NCBI GenBank assembly: GCA_050084985.1
Contig: JBITNC010000001.1
Span: 93,372,001 to 93,436,000, forward strand
Origin: Nageia nagi
Taxonomy: Eukaryota; Pinophyta
Direction: 5' to 3'
Length of the DNA stretch: 64,000 nt
In this document: one piece after another, positions 58,180-64,000 of the stretch
Layout: the number at the start of each line of letters is the position of its first letter
Numbering within the stretch: position 1 is the stretch's first letter
Made by a program: the position numbers and the translations under genes
Notes under the pieces: model-generated
The model's database searches: none
Seen by the model: only the letters and a program-made list of their open reading frames with translations
What the model was told of the DNA's origin: nothing

Positions 58180-58800
58180 GACTTGAGTGATCAGATTGTC
58201 ATGCTTGTGAGTGGAGTCCAGCTCCCATGATCAGATTATCATGCTTTTGAGTGGAGTCCAGCTCCCATGGTTAGATTGTCATGCTTTTGAGTGGAGTCTA
58301 GCTCCCATGATCAGATTATCATGCTTGTGAGTGGAGTCCAGCTCCCATGGTTAGATTGTCATGCTTTTGAGTGGAGTCTAGCTCCTGTGATCAGATTATC
58401 ATGCTTTTGAGTGGAGTGCCAGCTCCCATGGTTAGATCATCATGCTTGTGAGTGGAGTCCAGCTCCCATGGTTAGATTGTCATGCTTTTGAGTGGAGTCT
58501 AGCTCCCGTGATCAGATTATCATGCTTTTGAGTGGAGTGCCAGCTCCCATGGTTAGATCATCATGCTTGTGAGTGGAGTTCCAGCTCCCATGGTTGGATC
58601 ATCATGCTTGTGAGTGGAGTCCAGCTCCCGTAATCAGATTATCATGCTTTTGAGTGGAGTCCAGTTCCTGTGGTCAGATTATCATGCTTTTGAGTGGAGT
58701 CCAGCTCCCATGGTTAGGTCATCATGCTTATGAGTGGAGTTCCAGCTCCCATGATCAGATTATCATGCTTATGAGTGGAGTCTAGCTCCCATAGTCAGTT
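58180..58800 (+). repeat. 40-bp minisatellite in element D 3' region
   Basis: About 15 copies of a 40-bp unit containing ATCATGCTTTTGAGTGGAGT and CCAGCTCCCATGG; perfect register is visible at 58201, 58241 and 58281. Confidence 0.95.
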
Positions 58801-59020
58801 TATCATGTGCTTATCATGTGGCTATGAGTGGAGTCCAGCTCCCATAGTCAGCTTATCATGTGCTTATCATGTGGCTATGAGTGGAGTCCAGCTCCCATAG
58901 TCAGTTTATCATGTGCTTATCATGTGGCTATGAGTGGATTCCAGCTCCCATAGTCAGCTTATCATGTGCTTATCATGTGGCTATGAGTGGAGTCCAGCTC
59001 CCATAGTCAGCTTATCATGC
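58800..59020 (+). repeat. About 54-bp variant repeat
   Basis: Four copies of an expanded unit, TTATCATGTGCTTATCATGTG followed by GCTATGAGTGGAGTCCAGCT, derived from the neighbouring 40-bp unit. Confidence 0.85.
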
Positions 59021-59029
59021 TTCTTGGTG

Positions 59030-59485
59030 GAGTGTCAGCTCCATCAGTTTATCACTTGTTTTGCGGAGTTCGGTTCTTATGTGACTGTAGCCAGTGTGAA
59101 GACTCAGTTGTATGGAACTTAGCTCTCCCTATCAGCTTATCACTTGTTTTGCGGAGTTCAGTTCTTATGTGACTGCAGCCAGTGTGAAGGCTTAGTTGTA
59201 TGGAACTTAGCTCTCCCTATCAGCTTATCACTTGTTTTGCGGAGTTCGGTTCTTATGTGACTGCAACCAGTGTGAAGGCTTAGTTGTATGGAACTTAGCT
59301 CTCCCCATCAGCTTATCATTGTTTTGCGGAGTTCGGTTCTTATGCAACTTGGTGCGAAGGCTCAATTGTGTGGAACTTAGCTCTCCCTATCAGCTTATCA
59401 TTGTTTTGCGAAGTTCAGTTCTTGTACAACTGCGGTACACCTCTTGGTGCGAAGGCCGAGTGTGCAGAACTTAGCTCTCCCTTGT
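59030..59485 (+). repeat. About 86-bp tandem repeat
   Basis: Five copies around CTTGTTTTGCGGAGTTCGGT and GGAACTTAGCTCTCCCTATC. The 61- to 80-codon ORFs here come from the repeat. Confidence 0.9.
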
Positions 59486-59506
59486 GTATGGTTATGGTTA
59501 TCTTGT

Positions 59507-59716
59507 GTTGATCATGTGTGTTATCATGTCTTGTCTTGTGAGTTGATCATGTGTGTTATCATGTCTTGTCTTGTGAGTTGATCATGTGTGTTATCATGTT
59601 TTGTCTTGTGAGTTGGTCATGTGTGTTATCATGTCTTGTCTTGTGAGTTGATCATGTGTGTTATCATGTCTTGTCTTGTGAGTTGGTCATGTGTGTTATC
59701 ATGTCTTGTCTTGTGA
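59507..59716 (+). repeat. 35-bp tandem repeat
   Basis: Six copies of GTTGATCATGTGTGTTATCA plus TGTCTTGTCTTGTGA, starting at 59507, 59542, 59577, 59612, 59647 and 59682, nearly identical. Confidence 0.95.
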
Positions 59717-60061
59717 AATGGTCTTGTCGAGTTGTCATCCGGCCGGCATGTGTGGTTAAGTCGTCTGTCCCGTCATTGTTATGTGTGTTGTCAAGCATGT
59801 TGTCTTGGGTCATCAGCATTGCAGCAAGATTATCAGATTATCAGACATATCATGCTATCACCTTCTACAGCAAAACACAAGGGGCAAGGCATGCCCAAGG
59901 TAATATCAAAAAGGGAGTTTTCTCAACCTATAAGCTTATCATGATGATGTTTAAATGGTTAGTGTTTATCATTGCTTATCAAAAATTGCTTGCTATGATG
60001 TTGTGTTTTTACTTTGAATGCAAAATCTCAGGTCACCTCATGTTTCTTTCGATTTCACATC
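59717..60061 (+). other. Element D 3' end before the PPT
   Basis: Non-repetitive 3' region. The 141-codon ORF at 59656-60081 begins in the 35-bp repeat, runs into the LTR and shows no domain, so it is not supported as a gene. Confidence 0.5.
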
Positions 60062-60075
60062 CAAAGTGGGGCATC
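60062..60075 (+). other. Element D polypurine tract
   Basis: CAAAGTGGGGCATC directly before the 3' LTR; element C has CAAAGTGGGGCA in the same position. Confidence 0.85.
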
Positions 60076-60929
60076 TGTTAACACATAAAAATGATTTTAT
60101 GCTTTTAAATCAATGAATTAATGAAATATGCTTGGCTTAACTATATGTCTTGAATGAATTAAAGTGATAATATCAATGTTTGGCTTGAATATGAATATTG
60201 CATGGTTTATCTTGAATATTGCATGGTTTATCTTGAATATTGCATGGATTATCTTGTTTATTGGTATGTTTATCTTAAATCTTGTGAATTAACCTTATTT
60301 ATGTGGATGCACGCCGACCTATGGGCGGTATTACCTATATCTATATAAATAAGGGATCTAATAGTAAGTCCACAACAACAAGGATACACATGATCCCGCG
60401 TATGGTCTTGTAAGTGGCTACCCCCTAAGGTATCTCTTGGTACCGCCTACAAGGCTGTGGTTTGTGTGCTTCCTTGCGCGAGCTCTCCTGACATCTGCGA
60501 TCAATTCTGATATTATACTGCTATCTGAGATATCTATACTGAAGAACTGGACCTAACTGAGAGGTCAAAGCTATCAAGATAAGGCCGTCGGTGCTCCTTT
60601 GTGAATGGAAGAACACCGCCGGCGCTCTTATACCACTGAAACGGACCGCCCGCGGTCCTCTTTTGGCATCATTGCAGGTCACGACGCTGTTGGAAAGGTA
60701 GCTCATCATCAGCACATCGCTAATATCTACATCTTCCGTTGTCAGGTACGTTCCGTGAGGTAAGTACACAAATCACAGTCCTGGTTGGTACAAGCATACT
60801 TCTGAATTGGTTATGTTGTTTATGATTATCTAGAATAAATCGCTATCCGTAGCTAGAATACAGATAATATTGAGTTTGTAGATAATTGCTTAGTTATTCA
60901 TTTGCACTCTCAATTTTTATTTGTAAACA
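60076..60929 (+). repeat. Element D 3' LTR
   Basis: 854 bp, TGTTAACA...TGTAAACA. Compared with the 5' LTR it has about five differences: four transitions in the palindrome block and one transversion three bases from the end. The second copy of the TATA box and of the 21-bp repeats is present. Confidence 0.95.
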
Positions 60930-60934
60930 GTATT
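60930..60934. repeat. Element D target-site duplication, right copy (GTATT)
   Basis: Identical to 52027-52031. Confidence 0.92.
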
Positions 60935-61646
60935 TATCATATTATTTTATATATGTGAACAAGGAGGTATTGTAATATGATGGGTTCACAAATTACTTAT
61001 AATTATTTCATTGTTGATAATATAAATTGTTTGATGCATAACTAATAAGTATGCATTGTAGGATGCATGAGTGTCAAGAGTACATCAAATTTGAAGTGTA
61101 TATCATACAAAATGTGGTTCATATGATTGTTGAAATTTGCATCACACATGTATTATTTGATAATAATGCATAAGTTTTAATTAGTTTTGCATCTCATTAA
61201 AAGAGTTGGTTCTTATCCATAAACTCTTCTTACATCAAATACGATTAGTAGTTCAAGACTGGTATGAGGAAGATTGAAGATCATGTTGAAGACATAAGAT
61301 GGCTTGGTTATAAAAGTGTATTTTATGTAAAGTGAAAATGTATGTTTTTACATATTGAGTTATGCTTATGTATCTTATGATTTTAATAGTTATCAAACCT
61401 TGTCTAAGAAAATACGTGTTTACCTCCTTGATTAATTATGCTGTTATGTTTAACATTTATCTTCAAATATGATTTATTTTTGTATTTATATAAATGTTAA
61501 AAATTGAGAAATTTTAAGTTTCACACTTGAATTATATTTAAATGAAATGATTAAAGTTGTTATCATTCGAGTTGAAAACATATAGTAAAAAAAAATTGGT
61601 GTGAAATTTTGAGTCTACTTTATGATAGAAAGTAGGATATTTCATT

Positions 61647-61658
61647 TGGTATTAAAGC
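61647..61658 (+). other. Element F primer-binding site (decayed initiator tRNA-Met type)
   Basis: TGGTATTAAAGC two bases after a CA end; differs from the standard TGGTATCAGAGC at two positions, C-to-T and G-to-A. Confidence 0.6.
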
Positions 61659-63981
61659 ATAAAGGTCGTAGGCTAATGCTTCTTGGTGATGATTTAGAAA
61701 CTCTTGCTTCTTGTTTTCTATATTTTTGTTGGAATGTATTTAAGATTACATCTACCTTAGATAGATAAAGTGAACATACTTTTGCTAAGGAATAGCAAGT
61801 AGGTTATTATTAGCATGGTGGTATATGATGAGAGTTATGGGTAGGTGGATACCATGGGTAAAGTGGTGTCCTCTTGAGAGAGGTATGGGTAGTAAAGAGA
61901 TAACCAATCAATATCATGGAGTGATATTGATGTTGGATTTATATCACCAGTCAATGATATGGGTCTGATCCATTAAGGCATTATGCTTTAGATCACTTTT
62001 ATGGGGTAGCATAATAAGTGATGGGAAATGTGTACCTTTTCTTAGATATATGGGCCCTAAGAAGAACCCAAAGTTCATGAGTGATATAAGGTGGTTTATA
62101 CATGGGATATGTATGAACTTTGAGTGCTAAGTACTTTAAACATGAAAAATATTTAGAATTACTAGCTATCACATGACTTGGATGTTTATGGGAATTGATC
62201 ATTCTCATCCACTTGGGGGGTCATTGGTCATGACTAATTTAAACTCCAAATGTGGGATTTTTTCCTTAACCTATATTACAAATTTAAAGGTATGATTAGG
62301 ACAGGGTTAGTAGAACATCACCTTTACCTTGAATTATGATTGATTATGGAATTATGATTACAGAATTTTGTATTGAGGATTTTTATTAAAATCTAATTTG
62401 TTTGTAATGTGTATTCATCTTGTTTGATGCTCTTAATCTTGTTAAGACTTCTTTGGATGTTTCTAAAGACCAATAATGCATTTTTTTGAAATTGAAATTT
62501 TTTTTATTGTTATGTTAATGAAATTTATTTTCGATCTAGTATTCTTTGCTTGATAATTTTTATTATCATAGTTAATGAACATAACTAAGGATAAGCCAAT
62601 GATCAGTGGGTAGACTATATCATTTGAAATTTATTAGGGTGAAAAAAATGACCTTGATTAAACAATGTTTTTCCATTAGACAAGATAACTTGAGATATTT
62701 TTAGTTGATTGGCCATGAGCGAGAAACATTTCATGAGGAAGGTAAAATTTTTACTTGATAAAAGACCCTAAAAGGAACTTTTTGAAGATCACAGGTCAAA
62801 ATTCTTGCTTTGTGGAGAATGCCACTAATTATTTGGAAACTTGGGAAGGAATTTTGCATCATTTTTAGTGAAATTTTGCATACATTATTGATGTGAAGAT
62901 AAGATACAACACCAAGAAAAAAGAATTTTTTCATTTTTCCTTTGTGATTTTGAAATTAAGGAGAAATATTATGAAGATGATTACTATGAAAATGCAAAAT
63001 TTTGAGTATAGAAAATTTATTATTTAAGCATGCTTCATTTATCTTGAAAATGTTAGAGACGTACTAATTTTAGTTTATAAAAATGCATAATATGTGAACT
63101 AGCATTTGCCAATTTGTTATCAAGGGAAATAGGTTGATAATTTGTTGAAATAGCAAATATCATAGACCATGAAGGTTAAAAGAATTTTTCTAACCTACAA
63201 TTTAATTCTCGTAGAGTTTGAAGATAAAATTTAAATTGACCTATATGCATATGTTATAGATATGTGAAAGTGATCTTTATAGTTTCATAAGATGTGGGAG
63301 ACATCATAGAATGAGAAAAGGGTTCTTCATCAAATTATTGATAAAATTATTTATCATACTTCATTTGAGAAATCAAAGAGTATATTGTATTGGAATATGA
63401 TTTATGTACTCACTTTGGAAGTAGAATTGTTTGAGTGTTTGTGCTTTTAGATGCTCTCAAACCATTGAGAACAAACATCAAATTCAAATAAGTAGATGGG
63501 AAGTGATTGAATCGACAACCCATGAGGGAAACTATGCATTTAGATATCATTTTGATGATTATTTTCTTATTGGGTGAGGATGTTACCTTAGGGTAAAAGA
63601 GCCCCATACCCTTGTGTTGCATTAGAAAATTGTTTATTTGTACAAAGTGTGTTTAGTATGAATTTTATTTCTTATATTGTATTGCATAATTATTTATGTG
63701 ATTGAGCTATGATGGAGTAGCCTAGTTCAATAGATTTATAACTACATGATAGAGCGATGATGGGGTAGCCTATCTTAGTAATCGTATTTGTTTGCAGGAG
63801 AAAAAGAAAAATATTTTTGTGTGACATATGTTTGTTAGAACTTGATTTTGTCCAACACTTGGTTATATTATTCTTTACAATAATTTGATTGTATGTGTAC
63901 TTGAATTCTATTTTGTTATGAAAAGAGTACACTCCCTTATTGATTGGAATAAATTAGAAACGTAGAGGAATGTGTTAATTC
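61659..63981 (+). other. Element F internal region, no convincing coding sequence
   Basis: About 2.3 kb. Short frames only, none with a gag or pol motif. A weak reading KPMISG.TISFEIY near 62600 could be the very start of a gag, but it does not continue. A small 47-bp duplication (GATGGAGTAGCCTA / GATGGGGTAGCCTA) lies at 63700-63785. Confidence 0.4.
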
Positions 63982-64000
63982 TAAGAGGGGGAGAATGTAT
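63982..64000 (+). other. Element F polypurine tract and first bases of the 3' LTR
   Basis: AAGAGGGGGAGAA then TGTAT at 63996. The proposed 5' LTR starts TGTAG at 49312. Only five bases can be compared, and four match. Confidence 0.45.

Larger units (their letters stand above)
52032..60929 (+). mobile_element. Element D: young non-autonomous gypsy (gag only) with antisense PMD gene
   Basis: 8.9 kb from TGTTAACA to TGTAAACA, flanked by GTATT. Contents: 5' LTR 52032-52885, PBS 52888-52903, ORF1 and gag on the plus strand, then no protease, RT, RNase H or integrase at all. A three-exon PMD gene on the minus strand takes their place, followed by tandem arrays, a PPT and the 3' LTR 60076-60929. 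The LTRs are the same length and differ at about five positions, four of them transitions. Its gag, PBS and PPT tie it to the Tat/Ogre-type elements A-E. It must depend on pol from a relative. Confidence 0.93.
49312..61644 (+). repeat. Element F 5' LTR, with element D inserted at 52031/52032
   Basis: About 3.43 kb when D and one GTATT are removed. A CATAAATACA promoter-like box lies at 49901-49910. A 99-bp unit is duplicated in tandem at 51742-51939, and a TA run lies at 51475-51508. No coding frame is recognised. Boundaries rest on the TG start at the E junction and the CA end before the PBS. Confidence 0.45.
49312..64000 (+). mobile_element. Element F: candidate large non-coding LTR retrotransposon (LARD), interrupted by D
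   Basis: It starts TGTAGTGATCC where E's RNase H frame is broken off. After removing D, a region of about 3.43 kb ends in CA at 61644, followed two bases later by an initiator-Met-type PBS. Then come about 2.35 kb without a convincing ORF, a purine tract AAGAGGGGGAGAA and TGTAT at 63996. Long LTRs around a short non-coding centre are typical of LARD elements. The 3' LTR is cut by the window edge, so LTR identity cannot be tested here. Confidence 0.45.

Noticed and set aside
59656-60081. 141-codon ORF running into the 3' LTR of element D
   Set aside because: Starts in a 35-bp tandem repeat and shows no domain or initiation context.
52477-60769. An 82-codon minus-strand ORF present twice (52477-52725 and 60521-60769)
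   Set aside because: It is duplicated only because it lies in both LTRs of element D; no domain, and it crosses the palindrome block.

Overview
The window is repeat-dominated, AT-rich nuclear DNA from a land plant with a large genome. I find no intact single-copy host gene, no tRNA or rRNA and no CRISPR array. Almost everything with coding character is transposable-element DNA of plant families: Ty3/gypsy elements of Tat/Ogre type, one Ty1/copia element of Tork/Tnt1 type, a CACTA end, an L1-type LINE piece and plant mobile domain (PMD) genes. Heavy decay and a repeated unrecognised ORF (14.1-16.0 kb) that I associate with conifer-type genomes make a gymnosperm plausible. That species guess is inference only.

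Layout. 0.3-1.3 kb: degenerate CCCTAA-type array. 1.3-5.58 kb: decayed CACTA transposon with a clear right end. 5.58-10.52 kb: gypsy A (minus), with 5' LTR, PBS, gag, protease and RT, cut off on its RNase H side. 10.5-16.0 kb: three coding remnants (Q/N-rich ORF, orphan gag zinc knuckle, unrecognised ORF). 17.3-17.9 kb: minisatellites. 18-26.9 kb: gypsy B (minus) with an antisense PMD gene between pol and the 3' LTR. 26.94-32.43 kb: copia element complete from LTR to LTR, with an ATTAG target duplication. 32.4-37.8 kb: gypsy C (plus) with PPT and 3' LTR. 37.82-38.14 kb: a pure 323-bp CT repeat. 38.2-38.8 kb: LINE RT. About 39-49.3 kb: gypsy E (minus), again with an antisense PMD gene. 49.3 kb to the window end: a candidate large non-coding retrotransposon F, whose 5' LTR contains element D (52.03-60.93 kb).

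Element D is the youngest and best preserved unit. Its two 854-bp LTRs differ at about five positions and it is flanked by GTATT. It has an upstream ORF and gag but no pol. In pol's place is a three-exon PMD gene on the opposite strand, then a four-tier tandem-repeat zone, a PPT and the 3' LTR. B and E, which do have pol, carry decayed PMD genes in the same antisense position. D is therefore best read as a non-autonomous, gag-bearing partner of such elements that kept the antisense PMD gene.

The most interesting unexplained signal is a set of 14-16 bp imperfect palindromes in groups of two to four, 20-32 bp apart. In D they lie in the LTRs, upstream of the PMD gene and inside PMD intron 1. 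B and E have clusters at corresponding places with different sequences; the LTR and intron clusters are the clearer ones. A second signal is mutational: five of five premature stops in D's PMD gene are TAG followed by G, as expected from CAGG, and one 1,080-bp stretch of E has no CAG or CTG at all. Both fit decay driven by CHG methylation.
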